Assembly (NCBI GenBank): GCA_945871955.1
Contig: CAMBXR010000004.1
Location: 26,143 to 90,142 of the forward strand
Origin: an uncultured Clostridium sp.
Lineage (GTDB): Bacteria; Bacillota; Clostridia; Peptostreptococcales; Peptostreptococcaceae
Direction: 5' to 3'
Length of the DNA stretch: 64,000 bases
Shown here piece by piece: positions 41,083-51,095 of this stretch. The number at the start of each line of letters is the position of its first letter. The first letter of the stretch is position 1. A program made the translations under genes and the position numbers. The notes under the pieces are model-generated. The model was given only the letters and a program-made list of their open reading frames with translations, did not search any database and had not been told where the DNA came from.

Positions 41083-41412
41083 ATGAGTAGTGATGTAAAT
41101 TTACTTCAAATAGTTTTTGATGGTATTTGGGAAACTGGTGAAATGATAGTTAAAAGTTTTACAAAAAAAGAGGTAGAAAAGCCACCATTAGAGATATTTT
41201 TTAACAAAGTAGGATTATGCAACAAAGATCAAGAATATCCTAAACTGGTAGAGACAATTGTAAATGAAAAAGAAAAAATCTATAAAATTGAATGCCCTAT
41301 AGGCCTTGGAAAATCAGACTTTAAAAAATATTCTGATGCCTTGGAGGTATTTTTAGGAAAAGAAGTTGATGTGATATCATCTAAAGGATTTGTGTATATA
41401 AAAATGAATTAA
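41083..41412 (+). CDS. Small protein, possibly related to N-terminal region of ICE/FtsK-type proteins
   Basis: 109 aa ORF with good RBS (AAGGAGGAA); IECPIGLGKSDFKKYSDALEVFLGKEVDVI pattern; homology not verified. Confidence 0.45.
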   Translation: MSSDVNLLQIVFDGIWETGEMIVKSFTKKEVEKPPLEIFFNKVGLCNKDQEYPKLVETIVNEKEKIYKIECPIGLGKSDFKKYSDALEVFLGKEVDVISSKGFVYIKMN

Positions 41413-41529
41413 TAAAATTAAATTACAATAAGTATGTTAAAAAATAGACTTAAATAATTTTTAGGTCTATTTTTTTATAGGAAATCAAAATAATATATTA
41501 AGTTAATCCATAATATAAAAATAAATTAG

Positions 41530-41544
41530 AAAATTCTGAAAAAT
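41530..41544. promoter_or_regulatory. CodY-box-like site upstream of brnQ copy 1
   Basis: AAAATTCTGAAAAAT vs AATTTTCWGAAAATT, 3 mismatches. Confidence 0.4.
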
Positions 41545-41690
41545 AGAAAAGTTTCTAATAAAATGCTCAAAACTATATCGATCATTAAAATCAGAATATA
41601 TAGAAAATTATAATTATATTGCTAATTCAGATAAATACTATATATAATCTTATTAAGAAACAAAATATTAAGGGGGAATAGGAGGTCACA

Positions 41691-42992
41691 ATGAATAAAA
41701 AGCAGAGAGATATTTTAGTAACAGGATTTGCATTATTTGCAATGTTTTTTGGAGCAGGAAATTTGATTTTTCCACCATTTTTAGGGCTTATAACAGGAAG
41801 CAGCTGGTTAACAGGATTTACTGGATTTATATTAGCAGATGTAGGTTTATCTTTACTAGCTATACTTGCTATAGCAAAATGTAATGGAGAAGTGGGTGAG
41901 ATATTCTCAAGAGCAGGGTATAAATTATCTATTGTTTTGTCATGTGCAATAATGATTTGTATAGGACCACTTCTAGCAATACCAAGAACAGCAGCAACAA
42001 CATTTGAAATGGGAGTTCAACCTATATTTAGCAATTTAAATTCAATTATATTCTCAATAGTATTCTTCAGTGTGACATTATTATTAACAATAAGACCATC
42101 AAAGGTTGTTGACATAATAGGATCCTATTTAACACCAGCACTTTTAGTTTCATTATTAATATTAATAGGAATGGGAATAGTACATCCGCTGGGAACTGTA
42201 GAACCATCAACTGTAGATGGGGTATTCTCAATAGGAATATTCCAAGGATATCAAACACTAGATGCTTTAGGAGCAGTTTCTCTATCAGCAGTAATATTTA
42301 CAAGCGTTGCAAATAAAGGATATACAGAAAAAGAAGATAAAATAAAAATAACATTTAAGGCAGGGATAATAGCAGGGATAGGATTATTTTTAGTTTATGG
42401 AGGATTAACATACCTTGGATCTACAGTATCCACTATGTTTGATACAAACATATCCCAAGCAGGATTAATAGTATCTATAACAGAAATGTTATTAGGATTC
42501 CCAGGCAAAGTTATACTAGGATTAATAGTAACTCTTGCATGTTTAACAACAGCAATTGGATTAACTTCTGCAACAGGTCAATATTTTTCAAAATTATCAC
42601 ATAATAAAATAAAATATGAAGTAATAGTGGCAATAGTATGTTTATTTAGTTTAGTTGTCTCTAACTTTGGTGTTGATACTATAATACAATTTTCAGCACC
42701 AATATTAACAGTTATATATCCACCAACAATAGTATTAGTAATATTTACTCTATTAGGACAATTTATTAAAAATGATAATGTATTTAAATTTGCTACATAT
42801 ACAGCATTGTTTATGAGTATATTAAATATAATAAGTGATTATGGATTGAAAATTTCGTTTATAAATAATTTACCATTAGCAAGTCTAGGATTTAATTGGT
42901 TAGTACCTGTTATTATAGCATCTGTTATAGGATACTTTGTTACATCTAATAATTCAAAAGAAGAATCTCAAACAGATGATGTTACAGCCTAA
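41691..42992 (+). CDS. brnQ: Branched-chain amino acid transport system II carrier protein (BrnQ), copy 1
   Basis: GFALFAMFFGAGNLIFPPFLGLITGSSWLTGF LIVCS signature; 12 TM. Confidence 0.93.
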   Translation: MNKKQRDILVTGFALFAMFFGAGNLIFPPFLGLITGSSWLTGFTGFILADVGLSLLAILAIAKCNGEVGEIFSRAGYKLSIVLSCAIMICIGPLLAIPRTAATTFEMGVQPIFSNLNSIIFSIVFFSVTLLLTIRPSKVVDIIGSYLTPALLVSLLILIGMGIVHPLGTVEPSTVDGVFSIGIFQGYQTLDALGAVSLSAVIFTSVANKGYTEKEDKIKITFKAGIIAGIGLFLVYGGLTYLGSTVSTMFDTNISQAGLIVSITEMLLGFPGKVILGLIVTLACLTTAIGLTSATGQYFSKLSHNKIKYEVIVAIVCLFSLVVSNFGVDTIIQFSAPILTVIYPPTIVLVIFTLLGQFIKNDNVFKFATYTALFMSILNIISDYGLKISFINNLPLASLGFNWLVPVIIASVIGYFVTSNNSKEESQTDDVTA

Positions 42993-43012
42993 AAATTATT
43001 AATTAAAAATTG

Positions 43013-43057
43013 AGAGTTATTTTAAGGCGATATATCGTGTTGAAATAGCTCTTTTTT
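43013..43057 (+). terminator. Terminator between brnQ paralogs
   Basis: AGAGTTATTTT ... GAAATAGCTCTTTTTT. Confidence 0.6.
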
Positions 43058-43093
43058 AGTTATTTTAAATAAAAAATCACAGAAAATAAATTA

Positions 43094-43147
43094 AATTTAC
43101 AGAAAATTATAATTTTATTGACTATTCTAACATATATCTATTATAAT
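43094..43147 (+). promoter_or_regulatory. CodY-box-like site plus promoter of brnQ copy 2
   Basis: AATTTACAGAAAATT (43094-43108), 1 mismatch to AATTTTCWGAAAATT; then TTGACT-18-TATAAT (43118-43147). Confidence 0.6.
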
Positions 43148-43188
43148 AGACACATGAAATAAATTGAGGAGGCATCTAGGAGGTTACA

Positions 43189-44487
43189 ATGAAGAAAATT
43201 AATAAAGATATAATAATAGTAGGATTTGCATTATTTGCAATGTTTTTCGGGGCAGGAAATTTACTTTTCCCACCATTTTTAGGACTTATAACAGGAAGTA
43301 GTTGGCTAACTGGATTTTCAGGATTTATATTAGCGGACGTTGGTTTATCATTACTTGCAATACTTGCAATAGCAAAATGTAATGGAGAAGTTAGGAAGGT
43401 ATTTTCAAGAGCAGGTGATAAATTATCTATTGTTCTACCATGTGCAATAATGATTTGTATAGGTCCGCTTCTTGCTATACCAAGAACAGCGGCAACTACA
43501 TTTGAGATGGGAATACAACCAATATTTAGTGGATTTAATTCAATAGTATTCTCTATAATATTCTTTGCAGTAACATTATTATTAACTATAAAACCGTCTA
43601 AGGTTGTTGATATAGTAGGTTCTTATTTAACACCGGCACTTTTGATAGCTCTATTAGTATTAATAGGTATGGGTATAGTTAATCCTTTAGGTACAATCCA
43701 ACCATCAACTATAGATGGAGTATTTTCTGAGGGAATATTCCAAGGATATCAAACATTAGATGCTATAGGAGCAGTTTCTTTGGGAGCAGTAGTTATAACA
43801 AGTATTGCTGATAAAGGATATAAAAAACAAGAAGAAATTACTAGTTTAACATTTAAAGCTGGATTAGTAGCAGCAGCAGGATTATTTTTAGTTTACGGAG
43901 GACTTGCTTATCTTGGTGCAACAGTATCAGGAATGTTTGATTCAAACGTTCAACAAGCTACACTAATAGTATCTATAACAGAAATGATACTAGGATATCC
44001 AGGAAAAGTTATACTAGCTATAATAGTAGCTCTTGCATGTTTAACTACAGCAATAGGTTTAACATCTGCAACAGGTCAATATTTCTCTAAATTAACAAAC
44101 AATAAGATAAAATACGAAGTAATAGTAACAGTTGTATGTTTATTTAGTTTAGTTGTATCTAATTTTGGAGTTAGTACAATAATAAAATTCTCAGCTCCAA
44201 TATTAACTATTATATATCCACCAACAATAGTTTTAGTGGTTTATACTTTATTAGGAAAATATATTAAAAATGATAATGTATTTAAATTTGGAACATATGC
44301 AGCCTTATTTATAAGTATATTAAATATACTTGGTGATTTTGGTGTAAAAGTTCCTGTAATTAATAAATTACCATTAGCAAATTTAGGATTTAACTGGGTA
44401 GTACCTGTACTAGTAGCTTCAGCAATAGGATATTTTGTTAAATCTAACAATAAATCAAAATATGATGAAGAAGAAATTGCAGTTTAG
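43189..44487 (+). CDS. brnQ: Branched-chain amino acid transport system II carrier protein (BrnQ), copy 2
   Basis: Close paralog of preceding ORF (GFALFAMFFGAGNLLFPPFLGLITGSSWLTGFSGF). Confidence 0.93.
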   Translation: MKKINKDIIIVGFALFAMFFGAGNLLFPPFLGLITGSSWLTGFSGFILADVGLSLLAILAIAKCNGEVRKVFSRAGDKLSIVLPCAIMICIGPLLAIPRTAATTFEMGIQPIFSGFNSIVFSIIFFAVTLLLTIKPSKVVDIVGSYLTPALLIALLVLIGMGIVNPLGTIQPSTIDGVFSEGIFQGYQTLDAIGAVSLGAVVITSIADKGYKKQEEITSLTFKAGLVAAAGLFLVYGGLAYLGATVSGMFDSNVQQATLIVSITEMILGYPGKVILAIIVALACLTTAIGLTSATGQYFSKLTNNKIKYEVIVTVVCLFSLVVSNFGVSTIIKFSAPILTIIYPPTIVLVVYTLLGKYIKNDNVFKFGTYAALFISILNILGDFGVKVPVINKLPLANLGFNWVVPVLVASAIGYFVKSNNKSKYDEEEIAV

Positions 44488-44511
44488 GATTTAATTAAAT
44501 AAATTATAATT

Positions 44512-44556
44512 TAGAGTTATTTAGAAATTTTTATTAATTTTTGAATAACTCTTTTT
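44512..44556 (+). terminator. Terminator after brnQ copy 2
   Basis: AGAGTTATTTAGAAA ... TTGAATAACTCTTTTTATTTT. Confidence 0.6.
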
Positions 44557-44643
44557 ATTTTAAGAAAAAGAATTACAGTAATAGAGAACTTTAAAAAGTC
44601 ATAAATATTAATAGTACATATAAATAGAAGGAGATTAATATTT

Positions 44644-46506
44644 ATGGAAAGAGATGTTATTGTAATAGGTGCAGGTATTTCTGGACTTACAGCAGCAGCA
44701 CTTCTTGCTAAGAAAGGTTTTGGAGTAACTGTAGTTGACGCTCAGTTTAAACCAGGAGGATCTTGTGGGATTTTTAAAAGAAAAGATGTGATTTTTGAAC
44801 AAGGAGCAGCTATGATTTATGGTTTTGGTAAAATGGGGTTTAATCCACATAGATTTGTTTTTAACGCTTTGGAAGAACCAATAGATATATTAAAACATGA
44901 TGAATTATACTGCATTAATTTTAAAGGAAATAGAATAATTTTTTATGAGGATATGAATAAGTTTACTGATGAATTAGGAGAAGTTTTTCCAACGGAAAAG
45001 AAAAATTTCAAGAAATTTTATGATGACTTTTCAGATTTATATTTAAAAGTAATAGTAGACCAACCCACATTTACTACACCAGATGTGGTTACAAAGGAGC
45101 AGGGATTAAAGCAGTTACAAAGTCATCCTAAAGCATATATGAAGTTTTTAGGATTTATGAATAAGAACACAGAGCATATTTTGAAGAAATACTTTAAGAG
45201 TAAAGAAGTTTTTGATTTTTTTGATAAACTTACATCTACATACTGTTATACAAATGTAAATGAAACGCCTGCCATATTATCTTCAGTAATGTTTGTTGAT
45301 AATCATTTTGGAGGAAGTTATTACCCAGCCGGTTCAACTTTGAATTTAGTTGGCAAATTGGAAAAAGTTATAGAAGAAAATGGAGGTGAAATGATTTACA
45401 ACAAAAAAGTAGAAAGGATTTTAGTGGAAGATAATAAAGTTTTAGGAGTAAAGCTAGATGATAATAAGATTATAAAAGGAAAAAGAGTTATTAATTCAGG
45501 CAATGTATGGAACCTATATAATAATTTACTTGATAAGAAGTTATGCAAAAACAGTAGAAAATGGGCAAACTCCTTAGTATCAACTTATCCATCCTTAGTT
45601 TTATATGCTTTAGTAGATGAAAATGTCATACCAGAGAATACTTTGCCAATAGAAATGTTGATTAGCAATTCTGAAAAAATTGATGAAGGTGAAGTTACAG
45701 TTTATATATTGAGTAAGGATGATTATACACTTTGTCCAAGAGGATATGAAACAGTTGTTGCCATAGGCCCATCATTTAAATCCTGGTCACATGTAAAGGA
45801 TAAAGATTATCATAGTATAGAATATTTAAATAAAAAATCTACAGAAAAAAAGAGAATGTTAAAAGTATTAGAAAAAAGATTCCCTGGATTTGAAAAAGGT
45901 TTATATTATGCTGAACTTGCAACACCATGCACACTAGAAAAATTAGCAATGAAGGAAAATGGAGCTGTAGCAGGTCCAAAACAACAACTAGGTCAACATA
46001 TGATGAAAAGATTAAAAGCTAAAGGAGAAATAGAAGGTCTTTATAACTGTGGAGAATCAACAGTTATGGGAACTGGAACTCCTGCTGTTACAGTATCGGG
46101 AATAAGTGTAGCTAATCTTATTTTGAGAGAGTGTAATATGGCTGAGTATGAAAATAAAAATATTAAAAAAGATTATGTGAGAACAGTAAAAAAACCATAT
46201 AAAGGAGAAAATTTAAAACTAAGCAATGATGAAGTAGAAGATAGAATAGGAAAACTAGCAATGAAATGTCAATACTGTATGAATCCAAGTTGTGAGAAAG
46301 CTTGTAATAAACATGTTCCTATTAGGGATATAAACAGAAGATTGTCTGTAGGAAATTTCTATGGTGGAAGAAAAATTCTCAGTAAATATGAAATTAATCC
46401 TTGTATTAATTGTACAGAAGTATTTTGTGAAAAAGTTTGTGTTAGAAGAAAATTTGCCAAGTCAGTAAGCATAAAAGAAATAAATAGCAATTTAATCAAA
46501 AAATAA
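44644..46506 (+). CDS. FAD-dependent oxidoreductase (phytoene dehydrogenase/RetSat-like) with C-terminal cysteine-rich (GltD-like Fe-S) domain
   Basis: VIVIGAGISGLTAAALLAKKGFGVTVVDAQFKPGGSCGIF; C-terminal CQYCMNPSCEKACNKHVPIRDINRRL ... NPCINCTEVFCEKVC. Confidence 0.82.
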   Translation: MERDVIVIGAGISGLTAAALLAKKGFGVTVVDAQFKPGGSCGIFKRKDVIFEQGAAMIYGFGKMGFNPHRFVFNALEEPIDILKHDELYCINFKGNRIIFYEDMNKFTDELGEVFPTEKKNFKKFYDDFSDLYLKVIVDQPTFTTPDVVTKEQGLKQLQSHPKAYMKFLGFMNKNTEHILKKYFKSKEVFDFFDKLTSTYCYTNVNETPAILSSVMFVDNHFGGSYYPAGSTLNLVGKLEKVIEENGGEMIYNKKVERILVEDNKVLGVKLDDNKIIKGKRVINSGNVWNLYNNLLDKKLCKNSRKWANSLVSTYPSLVLYALVDENVIPENTLPIEMLISNSEKIDEGEVTVYILSKDDYTLCPRGYETVVAIGPSFKSWSHVKDKDYHSIEYLNKKSTEKKRMLKVLEKRFPGFEKGLYYAELATPCTLEKLAMKENGAVAGPKQQLGQHMMKRLKAKGEIEGLYNCGESTVMGTGTPAVTVSGISVANLILRECNMAEYENKNIKKDYVRTVKKPYKGENLKLSNDEVEDRIGKLAMKCQYCMNPSCEKACNKHVPIRDINRRLSVGNFYGGRKILSKYEINPCINCTEVFCEKVCVRRKFAKSVSIKEINSNLIKK

Positions 46507-46518
46507 AGGAGGATCAAT

Positions 46519-47448
46519 ATGTATATTCTCCAAGTGAAGAATTTATATAAAAAATATGATAAAACAGAAGCTATTGCAGGAGTTGATTTTTCAATAAAAC
46601 AAGGAGAAATATACGGATTATTAGGACCAAATGGAGCAGGAAAAAGCACTCTTATTAAAATGATTGCTGGTATTGAAAAAAAGGATGAAGGAGAAATTAT
46701 TTTTGAAGAAAAAGAAAGAAATATAAATAAATATAAACATAATATGGGAATTTTAACTCAGGATATAGCTATATATCCAAGTTTTACTGCTTATGAAAAT
46801 ATTTCTTTTTTTTGCTCTTTGTATTCATTTAAAGGAAAAGAATTAAAAAGACGAGTTGAAAAATCTTTGGAGTTTGTAGGATTAAGTGATTGTAAAAATA
46901 AAAAAGCTAAGGAGTTTTCTGGAGGAATGATGAGAAGACTTCATTTAGCTTGTGCCATAGCTCATACACCAAAACTTATTATTATGGATGAGCCAACAGT
47001 TGGCATAGATCCTCAATCAAGAAATCACATTTTACAATCAGTAAAGATGTTGAAAGATAATGGGGCAAGTATTATTTATACATCTCATTATATGGAGGAA
47101 ATTGAAGAAATATGTGATGAAATATGTATTTTAGATAAAGGAAAAATTATAGCAGAGGGGACTTCCAATTATCTTAAAGAGAACTTTAGTAAAAGTAACA
47201 TATATACAATAGCTTTAAAAAGCAAGTTAGAAAATATTGAAAAATATATTATAAGAGTTGATGGCATAGAAAATGTGAGTGTCGATGATAAAGTTATAAA
47301 ATGTACTTATTCCAATAATAGTAATATATTGCAAAAACTCGTTAATACCATATGCAACAATGGTGGAGTAATAGAAAGTATAAAAAATGAATTACCTACA
47401 TTAGAAAATGTATTTTTAAATCTTACTGGGAAAAATCTAAGAAATTAA
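46519..47448 (+). CDS. ABC-2 type transporter ATP-binding protein
   Basis: GPNGAGKSTLIKMIAGIEKKDEG, FSGGMMRRLHLACAIAH, IMDEPTVGIDPQSR. Confidence 0.9.
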   Translation: MYILQVKNLYKKYDKTEAIAGVDFSIKQGEIYGLLGPNGAGKSTLIKMIAGIEKKDEGEIIFEEKERNINKYKHNMGILTQDIAIYPSFTAYENISFFCSLYSFKGKELKRRVEKSLEFVGLSDCKNKKAKEFSGGMMRRLHLACAIAHTPKLIIMDEPTVGIDPQSRNHILQSVKMLKDNGASIIYTSHYMEEIEEICDEICILDKGKIIAEGTSNYLKENFSKSNIYTIALKSKLENIEKYIIRVDGIENVSVDDKVIKCTYSNNSNILQKLVNTICNNGGVIESIKNELPTLENVFLNLTGKNLRN

Positions 47449-47466
47449 TAAAAGAGGAGGATAAAT

Positions 47467-48615
47467 TTGATTTTATTAACTCTAATAAAAAAAGAGCTTA
47501 AGGCTTTTTTCAGAAGTAAAAGCGATGTAATTATCATGCTCATATTCCCAGTAATTCTTATTTTTGTTATGGGAAAATCACTTAATAATTTAATGAGCGT
47601 GGAGAAAAATATATTTAATAATAAGACTATATACTATAGGATAAATGCTCCAATTAATAATGAAAAGAATTTACAACTTTTTTATGATTTTATGATTAAT
47701 TTTGAGAAAAAAACATATGTGAAATTTATAGAAAATAAAAATTATAAAAATGCTACTAATGATGTAAATAATAATAAAGCTATATGCTTTATGGATATTT
47801 ATGATAATAAAATTAATTATTTTAGAAATGAGAAAAAAGAAAGTACAGAAAGTAAAATATTTAGAAATCTATATGAACAATATATGAGAAAATATTCTTT
47901 TTTGCAGACAATGAGCAAGTCAAATTCAAAGCAAATGACAAGTCTATCAAATTACCAAATAAAAATTTTATTGAAAGATGAAAATATAAATGAAGAAGAA
48001 ATAAGTTCTTATACATATTACACTTTTGCTGAACTAATTTTAATTATTTTATACATATCAACATTAACATCCATATCTATGTATAAGGAAAGATTTTTAC
48101 ATACTATGACTAGATTGAAAGTTTCAGGTACTAATAAATTTAATATACTTGCATCAAAAATAGCTTTGGGAATAATTATAGGATTAATGCAAACATTTGT
48201 GGTTTATATTGTGAGTACTAAATTACTTCATGTTAATTGGGGAGATAACTTAACTTATATAATGCTTGTTTTAATTTCATTTATAATATTCAGCTCAGTT
48301 TTAGGAATATTTATTTCCATGATTTTTGATGATCAAAAAACAGCTTACACAGTTAATAATATTCTTATAATTATAATGGGATTTTTAGGAGGGTCTTATG
48401 TTCCTATTTGCTTAGTAAAATCAGTGAGAATTACAAGTTTTCTTTGTAATATCATGCCAAACTATTGGGCTAATATTGCCATATTGGGGCTACATTATAA
48501 TATGGAAACTAAATACTATATTATCTCCATACTTATATCATTTAGCTTATCAGTTATTATGTTGATAGTGGGAAATTTCATATCAAGACAAAAGGTTGGT
48601 GGTAGTTTTGATTAG
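47467..48615 (+). CDS. ABC-2 type transporter permease
   Basis: TTG start; LIKKELKAFFRSKSDVIIMLIFPVILIFVMG; C-terminal 5-6 TM block. Confidence 0.83.
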   Translation: MILLTLIKKELKAFFRSKSDVIIMLIFPVILIFVMGKSLNNLMSVEKNIFNNKTIYYRINAPINNEKNLQLFYDFMINFEKKTYVKFIENKNYKNATNDVNNNKAICFMDIYDNKINYFRNEKKESTESKIFRNLYEQYMRKYSFLQTMSKSNSKQMTSLSNYQIKILLKDENINEEEISSYTYYTFAELILIILYISTLTSISMYKERFLHTMTRLKVSGTNKFNILASKIALGIIIGLMQTFVVYIVSTKLLHVNWGDNLTYIMLVLISFIIFSSVLGIFISMIFDDQKTAYTVNNILIIIMGFLGGSYVPICLVKSVRITSFLCNIMPNYWANIAILGLHYNMETKYYIISILISFSLSVIMLIVGNFISRQKVGGSFD

Positions 48616-49717
48616 TCTAATAATAAATACCATAAAGTTACTTATAAAAAAGAAAAGTTATATTCTAATGGGAATTATATTACCAGCCTTTGTAATAATA
48701 TTTTTTACTTTTGAATTTGGTAATGAATATAAATTTAAAGTAGGGATAATAGATAAAGATAATTCTTATGCATCTGAAGAGATTGTAAAAGTTATAGATG
48801 AATTAGAAGATGTAGAAACTATCAATATTAAAGAAAAAGATTATAAAATGCTTTTAGTTAGTCAACAAATTCAAATGGCTATAATTATAAATAATGATTT
48901 TCAAGAAAAACTTTTAAATGATGAAGATAACGACATAATAATAAAATCTATCAATGAAAGTGATGTTAATGCAGTTGTGAGAACTATGATAGAGTTAAAA
49001 TGTGAAGATTTATCAATGATATCAAATATAAGCAATAAAGATATAAATAAGTTTAAAGATTTTAATCAAAATTATAAAGATGAAATTACTAAATTAAGTT
49101 TAAATGATATAGAGGAAAGTAAGCCGCAAATTGAAAAATCTCTGGGGTTAATCATATTTATTGTATTTATCATTTGTGGAAATATAGTAAATTTTTTAAT
49201 TGAAGATGAAGAAAATAATACGAAAATTCGTATTCTTAGTTCAGGAATAAGTAAATGGAAGTACTATTTTTCCTTAGTTTTTGTTTTTTATATAATGTCA
49301 TTTTCAACAATTCTTATTTATTATCTACTATGTAAAATATTTAGTATAAATTTTGGTATGGAAAATAGTATAAATTTTCTTGTTGTGATGATGGTTTTAA
49401 ATCTTTTAGCTCTAAGTTTTAATTTATGTATAGTTGCTTTTACAAGAAGTAGATATACTTCAACTATAGTAAATATTTTGATAATAGTTCCTTGTTGTAT
49501 GTTAAGTGGAGTATTTTGGAATTTTCATGTTATGGCAGATAATTTGCAAAGAATAGGAAGTTTTATGCCAACTAGATGGGTTATACTTTGTGTTGAAATA
49601 TTGCAAAGAACTAATAATTTACAAAGTATAAATACATATTTATGCTCACTTACACTACTATCAATTATATTTTTTGTAATAACTTTTATTAAATTGAGAA
49701 AAAATAAAGAAATTTAA
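48596..49717 (+). CDS. ABC-2 type transporter permease (second)
   Basis: LIINTIKLLIKKKSYILMGIILPAFVIIFFTFEFGNEYKFKVGIIDKDNSYASEEIV; C-terminal TM block with PTRWVI. Confidence 0.82.
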   Translation: MVVVLISLIINTIKLLIKKKSYILMGIILPAFVIIFFTFEFGNEYKFKVGIIDKDNSYASEEIVKVIDELEDVETINIKEKDYKMLLVSQQIQMAIIINNDFQEKLLNDEDNDIIIKSINESDVNAVVRTMIELKCEDLSMISNISNKDINKFKDFNQNYKDEITKLSLNDIEESKPQIEKSLGLIIFIVFIICGNIVNFLIEDEENNTKIRILSSGISKWKYYFSLVFVFYIMSFSTILIYYLLCKIFSINFGMENSINFLVVMMVLNLLALSFNLCIVAFTRSRYTSTIVNILIIVPCCMLSGVFWNFHVMADNLQRIGSFMPTRWVILCVEILQRTNNLQSINTYLCSLTLLSIIFFVITFIKLRKNKEI

Positions 49718-49736
49718 AGTTTATATAAAATAAAAG

Positions 49737-49771
49737 GGTTGAACGATTAAGAAGTTCAACCTTGAATTTTT
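49737..49771. terminator. Hairpin between converging genes
   Basis: GGTTGAACGATTAAGAAGTTCAACCTTGAATTTTT. Confidence 0.65.
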
Positions 49772-49797
49772 GATAAAAGAGAGTTTTGATTAAGAAA

Positions 49798-50499
49798 TTA
49801 ATTATCTGAATTAAAGGTAAAATATAATCCTTTAGTAACTACATTAAAATTATTATTTATAAAATTACAAAGTGTTTGGATTATGCCAAGTGTATCTGCA
49901 TTGACAACACCAACGATTCTCTGTTGGATAAGTAGTTCATAATAACTATTATCAACATCTTTTATAGGAAATAAAGAATTGGGAGCATCTACATAAGCCT
50001 CTGCACCAGGAAGTACTTTACCATTTTCATCATAAGCTAACTCTAAGTAATCTTTAGGTCTAGTTGCCAGATTAATAGAATACTTTTTTTCACCACAGTT
50101 TACATGAACTTTATAATTATTTTTAAATACTGCATTACAAGGACTATTTTTTGAAATATCATTCTGATTAAATAATTCCTTTATTTGATTATTTTCCAAT
50201 TTATAAATTACTCCAATTTCATATCCGCCAGAGCCACCAAAACTACCCCTAACCATTATTTCATCCTTTTTATCATTTGTGAAATCACCACAAAATATTT
50301 GCATATCATAGCCATTATAATTTAACTTAATTTTTAATGGGTAACCAACCTCAGGTTTAATTACCAGTTCAAGATTTTCACTATAAGTACTATTTTCATA
50401 AGGAAAAACTCCAACTAAAATAGCCATATCTTGAGAGTTTTCATTAATTATATTGGCAGATATGCTATCTATAACAACTCTGTTATCTAAATCGGACAT
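49798..50499 (-). CDS. Hypothetical protein (possible FG-GAP/VCBS-like repeat content)
   Basis: Start ATG with upstream GGAGGTTTCT on minus strand; FTNDKKDEIMVRGSFGGSGG D-x-N-x-D-like block. Confidence 0.6.
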   Translation of the reverse strand: MSDLDNRVVIDSISANIINENSQDMAILVGVFPYENSTYSENLELVIKPEVGYPLKIKLNYNGYDMQIFCGDFTNDKKDEIMVRGSFGGSGGYEIGVIYKLENNQIKELFNQNDISKNSPCNAVFKNNYKVHVNCGEKKYSINLATRPKDYLELAYDENGKVLPGAEAYVDAPNSLFPIKDVDNSYYELLIQQRIVGVVNADTLGIIQTLCNFINNNFNVVTKGLYFTFNSDN

Positions 50500-50689
50500 G
50501 AGAAACCTCCACATATAAATTTATATCTTTTATTAAAATATGAAGGCAGATTGTGTTATGTTAATATTATGAGGATGAATGCTAGGGATTACATTATTAA
50601 AAATAAGGGTAATATAGATAATACAATTGATATATTGAAAAATAATAATTATTATATAACTTATAAGTACAAATTAGGAGATGAGATAA

Positions 50690-50902
50690 TTGACAAAAGA
50701 TAGAGTGAGAATAGTATATAGAAATAATTATGAGCGAATTGTGGAAGAAAGCAATGTTAGGAATTTCAGAGCATTAGTAGAATGGATGGAAGATTTTAAT
50801 GAAGGTAATTCAGTACCATCATTAGTCTTATTTGGTAGAGATTTAGGAAGTAACTTTTCTATCAATAAAAGCAATGTAAAAACAATTGAATTTATTGATT
50901 AA
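50690..50902 (+). CDS. Hypothetical small protein (TTG start)
   Basis: 70 aa ORF with GGAGATGAGATAATTG context and downstream terminator. Confidence 0.5.
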   Translation: MTKDRVRIVYRNNYERIVEESNVRNFRALVEWMEDFNEGNSVPSLVLFGRDLGSNFSINKSNVKTIEFID

Positions 50903-50903
50903 T

Positions 50904-50948
50904 AAAATACTCATGAAGATAAGTTAAACTTATTATCATGAGTATTTT
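50904..50948 (+). terminator. Terminator hairpin
   Basis: AAAATACTCATGA ... TCATGAGTATTTT. Confidence 0.65.
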
Positions 50949-51095
50949 AACATTTAAAAACATGAAGTATATAATTTAAGTTATCTATTTATCAAGTATA
51001 TTAGTATGTCCACCTAAATAAATTTAACAACCTAAGGAAGTTTAAAACATAAAATATAATATAAGTCAAAATTAGTTATATTGGGAGGTGACTAT

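Noticed and set aside
41691-44487. Two brnQ ORFs as an assembly duplication or split gene
   Set aside because: Both are full length with different nucleotide sequences, promoters and terminators; true paralogs.
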